Origin: JBFWML01 sp050251635 | Lineage (GTDB): Bacteria; Campylobacterota; Campylobacteria; Campylobacterales; SZUA-545 | NCBI GenBank assembly: GCA_050251635.1 | Contig: JBFWML010000022.1 | Coordinates: 1-33,839, forward strand | Reading direction: 5' to 3' | Length of the DNA stretch: 33,839 nt | Notes under the pieces: generated by a model | Database searches by the model: none | Told to the model about the DNA's origin: nothing | Seen by the model: only the letters and a program-made list of their open reading frames with translations | Made by a program: the position numbers and the translations under genes | Part shown: piece by piece, positions 7,616-21,407 of the stretch | How the letters are laid out: every line of letters begins with the position of its first letter | How positions within the stretch are numbered: position 1 is the stretch's first letter

Positions 7616-7637
7616 AAGCCCCCGCAAAGGGGGGCTT
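7616..7637 (-). terminator. Hairpin after rpoC, weak or Rho-assisted terminator
   Basis: On the minus strand, six bases after the rpoC stop, an 8-bp stem AAGCCCCC/GGGGGCTT closes a six-base loop. The sequence after it is A-rich rather than U-rich, so it is not a classic intrinsic terminator. It may protect the 3' end or act with a factor. Confidence 0.5.
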
Positions 7638-7643
7638 GGCACT

Positions 7644-12153
<4,510 letters not shown>

Positions 12154-12161
<8 letters not shown>

Positions 12162-15100
12162 CGCCCATATCCTTGTACACGTTGATATCCAGACCCAAGG
12201 CCTGCAACTCTTTGGTCAACACAAAGAAGATTTCCGGCGTGCCCGACGCGGGCATATTTTCGCCGCGGGTGATCGCTTTGTAGGTCTGCACACGGCCTTC
12301 GGTGTCGTCCGATTTGACCGTGAGCATCTCTTTGAGCGTATGGGCCGCGCCGTAGGCTTCCAGCGCCCACACTTCCATCTCCCCGAAACGCTGTCCGCCG
12401 AAGAGCGCTTTACCGCCCACGGGCTGCTGGGTGACCAGCGAGTAGGGGCCGGTGGAGCGGGCGTGCGCTTTTTCGTCCACGAGGTGGTGGAGTTTGAGCA
12501 TATACATATAACCCACGTTGACCCGCTCGAGGAACTTTTCCCCGGTGCGGCCGTCGTAAAGGTCGGTTTTGCCGTCGCTGTCAATCTTGGCCAGCTCGAA
12601 GAGCTTTTTGAATTCGGCCGCCTCAACGCCCTCGAAAACGGGGCTGGCGAAACGAACGCCCTTGGCCCAATCGCGGCCGTAGGCGATGAGCTCTTCGTCG
12701 GAGAGCTTCTCCATAAAGGCCTTGCCCGAAGGCAGCGGCATTACGGCAGCGATCTCAACCATCTTCGCGCGCAGCTTGGCGACGAAGTCGGCTTTCTTCT
12801 CCTCAAACAGCGCGGCGATCTGATCGCCCAAGCGCTTACCCACGAGGCCGAGGTGAACTTCGAGAATCTGACCGATGTTCATACGGCTGGGAACGCCGAG
12901 GGGGTTGAGCACGATCTCCACACTACGCCCGTCGGGCAGGTAGGGCATATCGTGTTCGGGCACGATCGTCGAAACGATACCTTTGTTACCGTGGCGGCCC
13001 GCCATCTTATCGCCCACTTTGAGTTTGCGCTTGGTGGCCACATACACCTTGACCAGCTTGACTACGCCGCTGGGCAGAATGTCGTCTTTTTCCAACACGC
13101 CGAGCTTCTCTTCGAAGTCGATGCGCAGCTGCTCTTTTTCACCGCGGAAGTGGGTCTTGATATTTTCGTACTCGGCCTGAGCCTCTTTATCAAAGCCCTT
13201 CACCAGCGAGTTCAGCGCAAAGCGGTTAATGGTCTCCAGCTCGGCCTTATCGACGCTGCTGCCCTTTTTGTAGCTCTTGCCGCTGACGGTGACCTCTTCT
13301 TTGAGCTTTTGCTTGGAGAGGAAGTTGTTGATTTTCAACATCTCCTCGCGGTCGATCATCTGCAGTTTGTCGTGGTGCTCGCGCTCCAGCTCCGCCTTTT
13401 GGGCTTCAAACTCGGCGATCGAGCGGTTGTCCTTTTCGTAGCCCTTTTTGGTGAAGATTTTCACATCGATCACCACGCCCTCCATCGACTCGGGGCAGTA
13501 GAGCGACTTGTTCACCACGTGGCCGGCTTTTTCGCCGAAAATGGCGCGCAGCAGACGCTCTTCGGGGGTGGGCTTGACTTCGCCCTTGGGGCTGACTTTA
13601 CCCACCAGGATCATGCCGGGCTTGACGTAGGTGCCGATTTTAACGATACCGCTTTCGTCGAGGTGTTCGATGTCCTCTTCTTTAACGTTGGGCAGGTCTT
13701 TGGTGACCTCTTCGACGCCGTGTTTAAGCTCGCGCGCTTCGACCTCTTTTTCATAGATATGAACGGAGGTGAAGGTGTCTTCGCGGATCAGCTTTTCGCT
13801 GACGACGATCGCATCCTCGAAGTTAAAACCGTTCCAGGGCATAAAGGCCACCAGAATGTTTTTGCCCAGTGCCAATTCGCCTTGGTCCATATTGGAGCCG
13901 TCGGCAAGAATGTCGCCTTTGGCTACCATCTGGCCCTTGCGCACGATGGGGCGCTGATCGAAGTTGGAGTTCTGGTTGGTGCGCAGGTATTTCTGCAGCG
14001 GATAGTGATCGATAAAGGCGCCGTTTTCATCTTCGCCGAGGATATAGATGTTTTTCGCATCGACCTTTTCGACCATGCCGCCGCGCTTGGCCTTCACGCT
14101 CTGCCACGCATCGCGGGCGATCGTCTTCTCCATGCCGGTGCCCACCACAGGAGCGTCGGTCCAGATGAGCGGAACCGCCTGACGCTGCATGTTCGCGCCC
14201 ATCAAGGCGCGGTTTGCGTCATCGTGCTCAAGGAAGGGAATGAGGCCGGCGGCCACGCCCACAACCATCTTGGGCGAAAGGTCGATCAGGTTGACCTTTT
14301 CGCGCTCAACCAGCATAATCTCTCCGTCGCAGCGTGCTTCAACGAGGTCTTCGATAATGCGGCCGTTTTCGTCCAGCAGCGTACTGGAGGGGGTAATCAC
14401 CAGACCCTCTTCCTGCGTGGCGGTCAGATCGACGATCTCGTCGGTGACAACGCCGTTAACGATCTTTTTGTAGGGCGCCTGAATAAAGCCCAGTTCGTTA
14501 ACTTTTGCATAGGTCGAAAGGGTGTTGATCAGACCGATGTTCTGACCTTCCGGCGTTTCGATCGGGCAGATGCGGCCGTAGTGGGTCGGGTGAACGTCCC
14601 GCACTTCAAAACCGGCGCGATCTTTGATCAGACCGCCCTCGCCTAGGGCCGACAGACGGCGCTTGTGGGTGACTTCCGACAGCGGGTTGGTCTGATCCAT
14701 AAACTGCGAAAGCTGGCCGGTGGAGAAGAAGTCCAGAATCGTTGTCGTGATCAGCTTGGTGTTGATCAGATCGTGGGGCATCAACTCTTCATAGTTGGAG
14801 ATGGTCGCGAGTTTGTCGCGGATCGCCTTCTGCATCTTGACCAGACCCTGATGCAGTTCGTTGGACAAGAGCTCGCCGATGGCGCGGATACGCTTATTAC
14901 CCAAGTGATCGCGGTCGTCGATATGGCCCTGGCCATTCTTGACCTTAATCAGGTACTGGACGGTTTTGATGATATCTTCGGGGGTCAGAACGGTCACATA
15001 CTCGGGCACATTCAGGCCGAGTTTGTGGTTCATCTTCATGCGGCCCACTTTGGTCAAGTCGTAGCGCTCGGGATCGAAGAAGAGCTTGTCAACAAACTCT

Positions 15101-16293
15101 TTAGCCGCCTCTTTGGTCACCGGTTCGCCGGGGCGCATGACTTTGTAGATACGAATCGCAGCCAGGTCGTTTTCGTCCTCGACCTTTTCGGTCTGGCGAA
15201 GCAGCTTTAAAGATTCGTTATCGAAGTTAAATGCGGCGATGATCGATTTGTCCACACCGGGGGCGAGGTCGTTGGCGATCGAAACCTGCGTGATGCCGTT
15301 TTCGAGCAGCTTGCGGATTTTGTTTTCATCCAGCGCGGTCAGGGCGTCGTAGATCACCTCGCCGCTGGCCGGATCGACGATGGGCAGGGCCAAGTGGCGC
15401 TCCATCATCACTTCCGCCGGATACTCGACTAGATCAAGACCCTCTTCTTTGAGTTTCTTCGCCTTGGAAGTGGGCAGACGCTTGCCCGCCGCAACGATTA
15501 CGTTGCCGTCGGCGTCTTTAAGATCGAAATCCAGGCGGCCGCTGTAAAGCTCGGGGTCAAAGGGCACCAAAAAGCGGTTTTCCCGCAGCGTGACGTTGAG
15601 GATCGGGTAAAACAGGCGGATAATATCCTGCTTGCTGTAGCCCAGAGCACGGAAGAGGATGGTCACGGGCACCTTGCGGCGCTTGTTGATGCGCACATAA
15701 AGGGTGTCTTTGGCATCGTACTCAAAATAGAGCCAGCTGCCGCGATCGGGGATGATCTGCGATGTGTAGATCAGCTTGTTGTTAACCGTCGCCGATTCGT
15801 CTACCTTAAAGATAACGCCCGGGCTGCGGTGCAACTGGTTCACCACCACGCGCTCGACGCCGTTGATGATAAAGCTGGTGCGATCGGTCATCAGCGGAAT
15901 TTCGCGGATATACAAAGACTGCTCTTTAATATCCTTAACGCCGATCACCTTTGCGCTCTTCTCGTCTTTTTCGTTGACAAGCAGGCGCACTTTGATCTTG
16001 AGCGGTACCGAGTAGGTCAAACCGCGCTCCATCGATTCGCGGATGGTGTACTTGGGTTTGCCGAACTCGCTGCCTAAATATTCCAATGTGATATTGTTGT
16101 GGGGATCATGAATGGGAAATACGGAGCGGAATACGCGTTCGATACCGCTTCGATCCCGAAGTTCGCGTCCGATCATTAAAAATTCATCATAGCTATTCTG
16201 CTGAAGCTGCAACAGGTTCGGGATAGGAAGCACCTGCGGGATTTTAGAAAAATCGACGCGGAGGCGGTTTCCTGATTTGAGACTGTTTAGCAT
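12154..16293 (-). CDS. rpoB: DNA-directed RNA polymerase subunit beta
   Basis: The beta subunit pairs with beta' to form the polymerase active centre and holds the rifampicin pocket. The 1379-residue product is full length. The rifampicin-binding cluster, about residues 524-552, reads GQLSQFMDQTNPLSEVTHKR followed by RLSALG; the usual resistance positions are all the sensitive residues. The downstream RPxVGTGME-type and KMAGRHGNKG motifs are also present. The ATG at 16293 is preceded by a GAGG ribosome-binding site. It follows rplL across a 129-base gap holding an intrinsic terminator, which probably acts as an attenuator as in other bacteria. I saw no strong promoter in that gap. Confidence 0.99.
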
Positions 16294-16380
16294 GGGGACA
16301 ACCTCATTTCGGTGGGATGAAAAGGCTCCTTGGGAGCATGCTCAGTTTTGAGACTTTGTTTGGAAGGGCAATTAAATGCA

Positions 16381-16405
16381 AAAAGGGACGGCAGGTGCCG
16401 TCCCG
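16381..16405 (-). terminator. Terminator/attenuator between rplL and rpoB
   Basis: On the minus strand, 17 bases after the rplL stop, nine-base arms GGGACGGCA/TGCCGTCCC form a hairpin followed by five T. Since rpoB follows on the same strand without a clear promoter, partial read-through is likely and would set ribosomal protein to polymerase ratios, as at the E. coli rplL-rpoB attenuator. Confidence 0.8.
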
Positions 16406-16422
16406 GAAAAAAATCGGTTGGA

Positions 16423-16797
16423 TTACTTGAGTTCGACTTGAGCGCCGGCTTCTTCGAGCTTCTTCTTCATGTCTTCAGCATCGGCCTTGGGCACGCCGGT
16501 TTTCAGTTCGGTGGGGGCGCCTTCTACAGCGTCTTTAGCTTCTTTGAGGCCCAAACCGGTCAATTCGCGAACAACTTTGATCACGTTGATCTTCTTGTCG
16601 CCGGCGGACTTGAGGATCACGTTGAAATCGCTCTTCTCTTCAGCCGCCTCAGCGGGAGCAGCGCCGCCTGCAGCAGCAACAACAGTGGGGGTGGCGGATA
16701 CGCCGAATTTCTCTTCGAACGCCTTAACGAGTTCGTTCAGTTCGAGTACGGTGAGTTTGCTGATATGCTCAAGCAGATCTTCTTTGGTAATTGCCAT
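16423..16797 (-). CDS. rplL: 50S ribosomal protein L7/L12
   Basis: L7/L12 forms the multimeric flexible stalk that recruits and activates translational GTPases such as EF-Tu and EF-G. The 124-residue product has the three expected parts: an N-terminal dimerisation helix pair (LTVLELNELVKAFEEKFGV, about 15-33), an Ala-rich hinge (about 38-53) and the C-terminal globular domain with GLGLKEAKDAVE. The ATG at 16797 has an AAGGAA ribosome-binding site. It follows rplJ by 51 bases and is translated from the same leader-controlled transcript. A terminator follows directly. Confidence 0.99.
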   Translation of the reverse strand: MAITKEDLLEHISKLTVLELNELVKAFEEKFGVSATPTVVAAAGGAAPAEAAEEKSDFNVILKSAGDKKINVIKVVRELTGLGLKEAKDAVEGAPTELKTGVPKADAEDMKKKLEEAGAQVELK

Positions 16798-16848
16798 TGG
16801 ATTCCTTTCGATTTTTAGCGTATAAATGACATTCAGGCCGAGAGCCGC

Positions 16849-17337
16849 TTACGCAGCTTCGGCTTCTTTTTTCTTGGCCAGGTTGTCCAGGCCGGTGACC
16901 ATACCGCGCAGCGGTGCAGTCCAGACAGAAAGCAGCATCCCGATAAGCTCTTCTTTGGAAGGCATCTTGGAAAGTGCGATGATGTGTGCCGCGTCAACGG
17001 CGCTACCATCTACATGGCCCTGCTTGATCACAAACTTATCTTTGCTGGCGGTGGCGAATTTGGCCAGAGCTTTTGTCAGCCCAAGCGTTTCAACACCCCA
17101 GATAAAGACGTTGGTGTCCGTCAGGGTCATACCCTCTTTGCCCGCGTTTTTAAGAGCGATGGAAGCCAAGGTGTTTTTAGCCACCTGAACTTTACCGCCC
17201 ATGGCGCGGATTTGATTCCTCAAACCCTCAAATTCAACAACGGTCATCCCTTTGTAGTCACAGACTACGACGGAATCAGACCCTTTAAAGGCCTCCGTTA
17301 AAGAACTGATGATTTCTGCTTTTTCTGCTTTTGTCAT
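16849..17337 (-). CDS. rplJ: 50S ribosomal protein L10
   Basis: L10 anchors the L7/L12 stalk to 23S rRNA. Its complex with L12 also represses translation of its own mRNA by binding the leader. The 162-residue product has the RNA-binding N-terminal domain, with VCDYKGMTVVEFEGLRNQ, and a C-terminal Ala/Glu-rich helix that carries L12 dimers. The ATG at 17337 has an AAAGGAG site. Immediately upstream lies an L10-leader structure (17363-17413), so autogenous control is very likely preserved. Confidence 0.99.
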   Translation of the reverse strand: MTKAEKAEIISSLTEAFKGSDSVVVCDYKGMTVVEFEGLRNQIRAMGGKVQVAKNTLASIALKNAGKEGMTLTDTNVFIWGVETLGLTKALAKFATASKDKFVIKQGHVDGSAVDAAHIIALSKMPSKEELIGMLLSVWTAPLRGMVTGLDNLAKKKEAEAA

Positions 17338-17362
17338 TTATCTCCTTTCTGACCAACTTCAA

Positions 17363-17413
17363 GCAGGCGGGAAACCCCATTAAGCCCGAAGGCACCCACT
17401 ATCTTTAGCCTGC
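17363..17413 (-). promoter_or_regulatory. L10 leader (autoregulatory RNA of rplJ-rplL)
   Basis: In the 87-base rplA-rplJ spacer the minus strand forms an outer stem GCAGGC/GCCTGC enclosing GGGTGC, a TTCG-capped hairpin and GGCTTAAT. The GGUGC-hairpin-GCUUAAU arrangement is the conserved core of the L10 leader that L10-(L12)4 binds. It ends about 25 bases before the rplJ start. Confidence 0.8.
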
Positions 17414-17424
17414 AGAAATCAAAC

Positions 17425-18129
17425 CTAGCCGCGCATTTCGATCAGCTCGTTCACATCGAGCAGGATCGAAGGGGACATGGTCAGACTCATTGCAGCTTTT
17501 TTCACGTAACGACCCTTGGCGGTCGCGGGCTTCATGCGGTTGAGTGCCTTCATCAGCGCTTCGGCGTTCTCTTTGAGCTTATCGCTCGCAAAGCTCGCCT
17601 TGCCGATACCGGCGTGGATGTTGCCCTTTTTGTCAACCTTGAAGTTAACTTGGCCGGACTTCGCGTTGTTCACCGCGGTTTTCACATCCATGGTGACGGT
17701 GCCGGTTTTGGGGTTGGGCATCAGACCTTTGGGGCCGAGGATACGGCCGATCTTGCCCACAACACCCATCATGTCCGGGGTTGCAATGACGATATCAAAG
17801 TTGATGTTGCCCTTTTGGACTTCATCGGCCAAATCGTTATCGCCAACCACGTCAGCGCCCGCTTCTTTGGCCTCTTTGGCTTTGTCGCCCTTTGCAAAAA
17901 CCGCTACGCGAACGGTTTTGCCGGTGCCGTGGGGCAGTACCACCGCGCCGCGGATCATCTGATCGGCGTGGCGGGGATCGACGTTGAGCCAAACGGCCAG
18001 TTCGACGGTTTCGTCAAACTTGGCGCTTTTGAGTTCGGCAACTTTTTTTGTTGCGCCCTCAAGGTTGTAAACAACGCTCTTGTCGAGCTTCTCATCCAGT
18101 TTTTGTAACCGTTTAGACTGTTTTTTCAT
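17425..18129 (-). CDS. rplA: 50S ribosomal protein L1
   Basis: L1 forms the mobile L1 stalk that assists release of deacylated tRNA from the E site, and in many bacteria it represses its own operon. The 234-residue product is the usual length. It has the conserved FDETVELAVWLNVDPRHADQ region and the GLMPNPKTGTVT motif of the rRNA-binding domain. The ATG at 18129 is preceded by GGAGGATAATATAA, a very good ribosome-binding site. It follows rplK after 15 bases. Confidence 0.99.
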   Translation of the reverse strand: MKKQSKRLQKLDEKLDKSVVYNLEGATKKVAELKSAKFDETVELAVWLNVDPRHADQMIRGAVVLPHGTGKTVRVAVFAKGDKAKEAKEAGADVVGDNDLADEVQKGNINFDIVIATPDMMGVVGKIGRILGPKGLMPNPKTGTVTMDVKTAVNNAKSGQVNFKVDKKGNIHAGIGKASFASDKLKENAEALMKALNRMKPATAKGRYVKKAAMSLTMSPSILLDVNELIEMRG

Positions 18130-18144
18130 TTATATTATCCTCCG

Positions 18145-18570
18145 TCACTCTACCACTTGAATGCCCATGCTGCGCGCGCTACCCATCACGCTCTTCATGG
18201 CCGCTTCTTCGTCGGTGGTGTTCATGTCTTGGATCTTTTGCTTAACAATCGCGCGAATCTGGTCTTTGGTGATTTTGCCGACGATGTTTTTGATCGGGTT
18301 GTCGGTGCCTTTTTCAACACCGGCTGCCTTTTTCACCAGGTCGCTAACGGGCGGCTGCTTGGTGATAAAGGTGAAGCTCTTGTCTTCATAAACGGTGATG
18401 ACCACAGGCAGGTTCCAGCCTGCCATCTCTTTGGTCTTCTCGTTAAACTCTTTACAGAAGGCCATAATGTTCACACCCTTCTGACCGAGCGCGGGGCCGA
18501 CCGGCGGAGAGGGGTTTGCTTTTGTGGCCGGAATAACCAGCTTAATCTGGCCGATGACTTTTTTTGCCAT
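18145..18570 (-). CDS. rplK: 50S ribosomal protein L11
   Basis: L11 binds the GTPase-associated centre of 23S rRNA and is needed for RelA-dependent stringent response and for thiostrepton action. The 141-residue product has the N-terminal factor-binding domain with the hinge PPVGPALGQKGVNIMAF (proline-rich, about 22-38) and the C-terminal RNA-binding domain ending in GSARSMGIQV. The ATG at 18570 has an AAAGGG site. nusG lies 19 bases upstream. Confidence 0.99.
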   Translation of the reverse strand: MAKKVIGQIKLVIPATKANPSPPVGPALGQKGVNIMAFCKEFNEKTKEMAGWNLPVVITVYEDKSFTFITKQPPVSDLVKKAAGVEKGTDNPIKNIVGKITKDQIRAIVKQKIQDMNTTDEEAAMKSVMGSARSMGIQVVE

Positions 18571-18589
18571 GGGGTTTCCCTTTCAGAAC

Positions 18590-19120
18590 TTAAACGATTT
18601 TTTCGACTTGCGTATACATGATTTCAACCGGTGTTGAACGGCCGAAAATTGAAACGTTCAGACGCAATTTGCCTGTGGCCATCTCGTACTCCTCCACCAC
18701 GCCGGTGAAGTTTGCAAAGGGGCCGTCCACAATCCGAACCGCCTCGGCGGTATCGAAGAAGACTTTGGGCTTGGGAGCGCCTTTTTTCTGGGCTTTCTCC
18801 AGAATCTGCTGAATATCTTTTTCCTGCAGCGGAACCGGTTTTTTCTCTTCGCCGATAAAGCGGGAGACCTTGGAAAGCGACTGAATCCGGTGCCAGAGCT
18901 CGTTGTCCAGATCCAGATTGGCGAAAACATAGCCGGGGTAGAGACAGCGCTCAACCACTTTTTGCTTGCCCTTCTTGATCTCGATCACGTCCTCGGTGGG
19001 CACAACAATCTCAGCCACGCGCTCCTCGATACCGAGTTCGCTGGTGAGGCGCTGAATCGCCCTCTTTACGCTCTGCTCACTGCCGGAATGGGCCTGAATC
19101 GCATACCATCTGTGCGCCAT
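18590..19120 (-). CDS. nusG: Transcription termination/antitermination factor NusG
   Basis: NusG binds RNA polymerase, suppresses pausing, and couples transcription to Rho or to ribosomes. The 176-residue protein has the NGN domain starting MAHRWYAIQAHSGSE, with the PGYVFANLDL strand, and a C-terminal KOW domain starting near VDGPFANFTGVVEEY. The ATG at 19120 has a GGAGGGG site. It follows secE after ten bases, the arrangement found in most bacteria. Confidence 0.99.
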   Translation of the reverse strand: MAHRWYAIQAHSGSEQSVKRAIQRLTSELGIEERVAEIVVPTEDVIEIKKGKQKVVERCLYPGYVFANLDLDNELWHRIQSLSKVSRFIGEEKKPVPLQEKDIQQILEKAQKKGAPKPKVFFDTAEAVRIVDGPFANFTGVVEEYEMATGKLRLNVSIFGRSTPVEIMYTQVEKIV

Positions 19121-19130
19121 GGGCCCCTCC

Positions 19131-19313
19131 TTAATTGATAATCGAAGAAATACTAAACGACATCAAGAGATCAATGAGCGCCAGAAAGAGTGTGATCACC
19201 GTCACCACTGCGAAAACTGCGATAAAGGCATTCTTTACCTGCATTTTCAGCGGGAAAATCACTTTGGATAGTTCGGCTCTGGAGAGCTTGACATAGGTGA
19301 TCAGTTTTTCCAT
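19131..19313 (-). CDS. secE: Preprotein translocase subunit SecE
   Basis: SecE is the essential clamp subunit of the SecYEG protein-conducting channel in the inner membrane. The 60-residue product is the short single-helix form common outside Gammaproteobacteria. An amphipathic N-terminal segment with the conserved LSRAELSKVIFP run is followed by one membrane helix (about 27-50). The ATG at 19313 was chosen over an in-frame ATG at 19364, because the longer version would read through tRNA-Trp sequence and the conserved region starts at MEKLITYVK. The position before nusG is canonical. Confidence 0.95.
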   Translation of the reverse strand: MEKLITYVKLSRAELSKVIFPLKMQVKNAFIAVFAVVTVITLFLALIDLLMSFSISSIIN

Positions 19314-19334
19314 TTTCAATGTCCCTTGACTGAC

Positions 19335-19410
19335 TGGCAGGGTAGGTAGGATTCGAACCCACAACCTACTGATTTGGAATCAGCCGCTCTACCGTTGGAG
19401 CTACTACCCT
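19335..19410 (-). tRNA. tRNA-Trp(CCA)
   Basis: A complete cloverleaf is present: acceptor AGGGTAG/CTACCCT, T-loop TTCGAAT and anticodon CCA (complement of 19375-19377) in a normal seven-base loop. The 3' CCA end is encoded. It lies between rpmG and secE and must be cut from the operon transcript. Confidence 0.97.
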
Positions 19411-19415
19411 GTTTT

Positions 19416-19433
19416 CCGCCGCAAATGCGGCGG
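19416..19433 (-). other. Stable hairpin just upstream of tRNA-Trp
   Basis: A perfect inverted repeat with eight-base arms (CCGCCGCA/TGCGGCGG) ends six bases before the mature 5' end of tRNA-Trp. It has no T tract on either strand, so it is more likely a processing or stability element than a terminator. Confidence 0.5.
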
Positions 19434-19449
19434 AATCGACTGCCCGATA

Positions 19450-19471
19450 AAAGGCCCGGTTTCCCGGGTCT
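19450..19471 (-). terminator. Weak terminator-like hairpin after rpmG
   Basis: On the minus strand CCCGG-GAAA-CCGGG, a GNRA-capped five-pair stem that could extend past an A-C mismatch, is followed by TTTT one base after the stop of rpmG. It may reduce read-through into tRNA-Trp and secE or mark a processing point. Confidence 0.45.
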
Positions 19472-19624
19472 TTAGATCTTGGTTTCCTTATGGATCGTGT
19501 GTTTTCTCAGGCGGGGGCAATACTTCCTGATCTCCACTTTCTCCGGATGGGCCTTCTTGTTCTTGGTGGTGGTGTAGTTAATATCACCGCTCTCCACGCA
19601 CTTCAGGCCGATTTTATCGCGCAT
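19472..19624 (-). CDS. rpmG: 50S ribosomal protein L33
   Basis: L33 is a small large-subunit protein near the E site. The 50-residue product reads MRDKIGLKCVESGDINYTTT at the start, then the conserved TKNKK and a KYCPR segment, ending in HKETKI. In zinc-binding forms each of the two loops has a CxxC pair. Here only Cys9 and Cys36 remain and their partners are Ser12 and Leu39, so the zinc ribbon is degenerate. The ATG at 19624 has an AAGG site and follows tuf by nine bases. The tuf-rpmG-tRNA-Trp-secE order is typical of Campylobacterota. Confidence 0.95.
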   Translation of the reverse strand: MRDKIGLKCVESGDINYTTTKNKKAHPEKVEIRKYCPRLRKHTIHKETKI

Positions 19625-19633
19625 AATAAGACC

Positions 19634-20842
19634 TTACTTGAGGATCTTGGTTACAACGCCTGCGCCCACGGTGCGGCCGCCTTCGCGGATTGCAAAGCGG
19701 GTACCTTCTTCGATCGCGATAGGCGCGATCAATTCGCAGGTCACTTTAACGTTGTCGCCGGGCATCACCATTTCAACGCCTTCGGGCAGGGTGACTGCAC
19801 CGGTTACGTCGGTGGTGCGGATATAGAACTGAGGGCGGTAGCCGGCGAAGAAGGGAGTATGGCGGCCGCCTTCCTCTTTGCTCAGTACATAAATTTCCGC
19901 TTCAAACTGGGTGTGGGGCTTAATGGTGCCGGGAGCTGCCAGAACCATACCGCGCTCAACTTCGTCCTTCTTGGTGCCGCGCAGCAAGATACCGCAGTTG
20001 TCGCCCGCTTCGCCCTGCTCCATCTCTTTGTGGAACATCTCAACGCCGGTAACGGTGGTCTTGCGGGTTTCGCGCAGACCGATGATTTCGATTTCCTGAC
20101 CGACTTTGATCAAACCGCGCTCAATACGGCCGGTGACCACGGTACCGCGGCCGGAGATCGAGAACACGTCTTCGATGGGCATCAGGTAGGGCTTGTCGGT
20201 TTCGCGCTGGGGAGTGGGGATGTACTCGTCCACGGTCTCCATCAGCTTAACGATTTTAGCGGTCCACTCATCTTCTTTGCCGTCCATAGCAGCATCCAGC
20301 GCCTGCTTAGCGGAACCGGGGATGATGGGGGTGTCGTCGCCGGGGAAGTCATAGGAAGAGAGCAGTTCGCGAACTTCCATCTCAACCAGTTCGATCATCT
20401 CTGCGCGCTCGGAAGCGTCCAGCATGTCTTCTTTGTTCAGGAACACAACGATGTAAGGAACGCCTACCTGGCGAGCCAAGAGGATGTGTTCGCGGGTCTG
20501 TGCCATGGGGCCGTCGGTGGCTGCGATCACGAGAATCGCGCCGTCCATCTGGGCAGCACCGGTAATCATGTTCTTAACATAGTCGGCGTGTCCGGGGCAG
20601 TCAACGTGAGCGTAGTGGCGCTTCGCGGTTTCGTACTCAACGTGGGAGGTTGCGATGGTAATACCGCGCTCTTTTTCTTCGGGCGCGTTGTCGATCTGAT
20701 CGTATGCGCGCTTTTCGCCGCCGTATTTGTTTGCAAGCACAACGGTGATTGCTGCGGTCAGTGTGGTTTTACCATGGTCAACGTGACCGATGGTACCGAT
20801 GTTAACGTGGGGTTTGCTGCGGACGAATTTCTCTTTTGCCAT
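19634..20842 (-). CDS. tuf: Translation elongation factor Tu
   Basis: EF-Tu delivers aminoacyl-tRNA to the ribosomal A site in a GTP-dependent way. The 402-residue product is complete. The P-loop GHVDHGKT is at 19-26, followed by DCPGHADYVKNM (switch II) and the NKED specificity motif; domains II and III follow to the C-terminal VVTKILK. The ATG at 20842 has a GGAGG site. tuf lies directly downstream of four tRNA genes whose products it carries, the same arrangement as E. coli tufB, and upstream of rpmG. The str operon in this window has no tuf copy. Confidence 0.99.
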   Translation of the reverse strand: MAKEKFVRSKPHVNIGTIGHVDHGKTTLTAAITVVLANKYGGEKRAYDQIDNAPEEKERGITIATSHVEYETAKRHYAHVDCPGHADYVKNMITGAAQMDGAILVIAATDGPMAQTREHILLARQVGVPYIVVFLNKEDMLDASERAEMIELVEMEVRELLSSYDFPGDDTPIIPGSAKQALDAAMDGKEDEWTAKIVKLMETVDEYIPTPQRETDKPYLMPIEDVFSISGRGTVVTGRIERGLIKVGQEIEIIGLRETRKTTVTGVEMFHKEMEQGEAGDNCGILLRGTKKDEVERGMVLAAPGTIKPHTQFEAEIYVLSKEEGGRHTPFFAGYRPQFYIRTTDVTGAVTLPEGVEMVMPGDNVKVTCELIAPIAIEEGTRFAIREGGRTVGAGVVTKILK

Positions 20843-20909
20843 GAGTCAAGGCCTCCGTTTAAGTGATGTGGGTTTCGGATACGATTTGTTAATTCAGCCA
20901 AGCAAGAAA

Positions 20910-20984
<75 letters not shown>

Positions 20985-21057
20985 ACATGCGTTAAAAGAA
21001 GAACAGTGAGCGTGAGGCGAAGGACGCTTCAGCTCCCGGACTCTCTGGCGGCTTATA

Positions 21058-21134
21058 TGGAGCGGGAGACGGGATTCGAACCCGCGACCCTCAGCTTGGA
21101 AGGCTAATGCTCTAGCCAACTGAGCTACTCCCGC
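21058..21134 (-). tRNA. tRNA-Gly(TCC)
   Basis: The acceptor GCGGGAG/CTCCCGC, anticodon TCC (complement of 21098-21100), T-loop TTCGAAT and an encoded CCA give a complete cloverleaf. It is third in the tRNA cluster and corresponds to E. coli glyT. Confidence 0.97.
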
Positions 21135-21157
21135 ATACTGTTTTCAGGCTTATATCG

Positions 21158-21242
21158 TGGTGGTGGGTGGAGGATTCGAACCTCCGAAGGCAGTGCCAAC
21201 AGATTTACAGTCTGTCCCCTTTGGCCACTCGGGTAACCCACC
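21158..21242 (-). tRNA. tRNA-Tyr(GTA)
   Basis: This is an 85-base class II tRNA with a long variable arm. The acceptor is GGTGGGT/ACCCACC, the anticodon GTA (complement of 21206-21208), and CCA is encoded. It is second in the cluster and corresponds to E. coli tyrU. Confidence 0.97.
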
Positions 21243-21313
21243 ATTGCCTGAAAACAAAAAGCCCCAGCGCGGTTTAAACGCTGCTTCTTGACTTCGCTGA
21301 ATCTTTTCAAAAC

Positions 21314-21389
21314 TGGAGCTGGTGAAGGGACTCGAACCCCCGACCTGCTGCTTACAAGGCAGCTGCTCTACCAACTGAGCTACACCAGC
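21314..21389 (-). tRNA. tRNA-Thr(TGT)
   Basis: The acceptor GCTGGTG/CACCAGC, anticodon stem GCTGC/GCAGC with anticodon TGT (complement of 21354-21356), T-loop TTCGAGT and an encoded CCA are present. It is the first gene of the tRNA-tuf operon and corresponds to E. coli thrU. Confidence 0.97.
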
Positions 21390-21407
21390 CCTCGTTATGA
21401 GCGGGAA

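Noticed and set aside
7616..7637. Classic intrinsic terminator after rpoC
   Set aside because: The stem is real but is not followed by a U tract, so it is reported only as a weak or factor-assisted hairpin.
16325..16337. Short hairpin GCTCC/GGAGC upstream of rpoB
   Set aside because: Five-base arms with no T tract are too weak to call a terminator or regulator.
19314..19364. Longer secE start at 19364
   Set aside because: It would be translated from tRNA-Trp sequence; the conserved protein starts at 19313.
19490..20866. 458-codon plus-strand frame over tuf and rpmG
   Set aside because: It is antisense to EF-Tu and L33, both certain genes.
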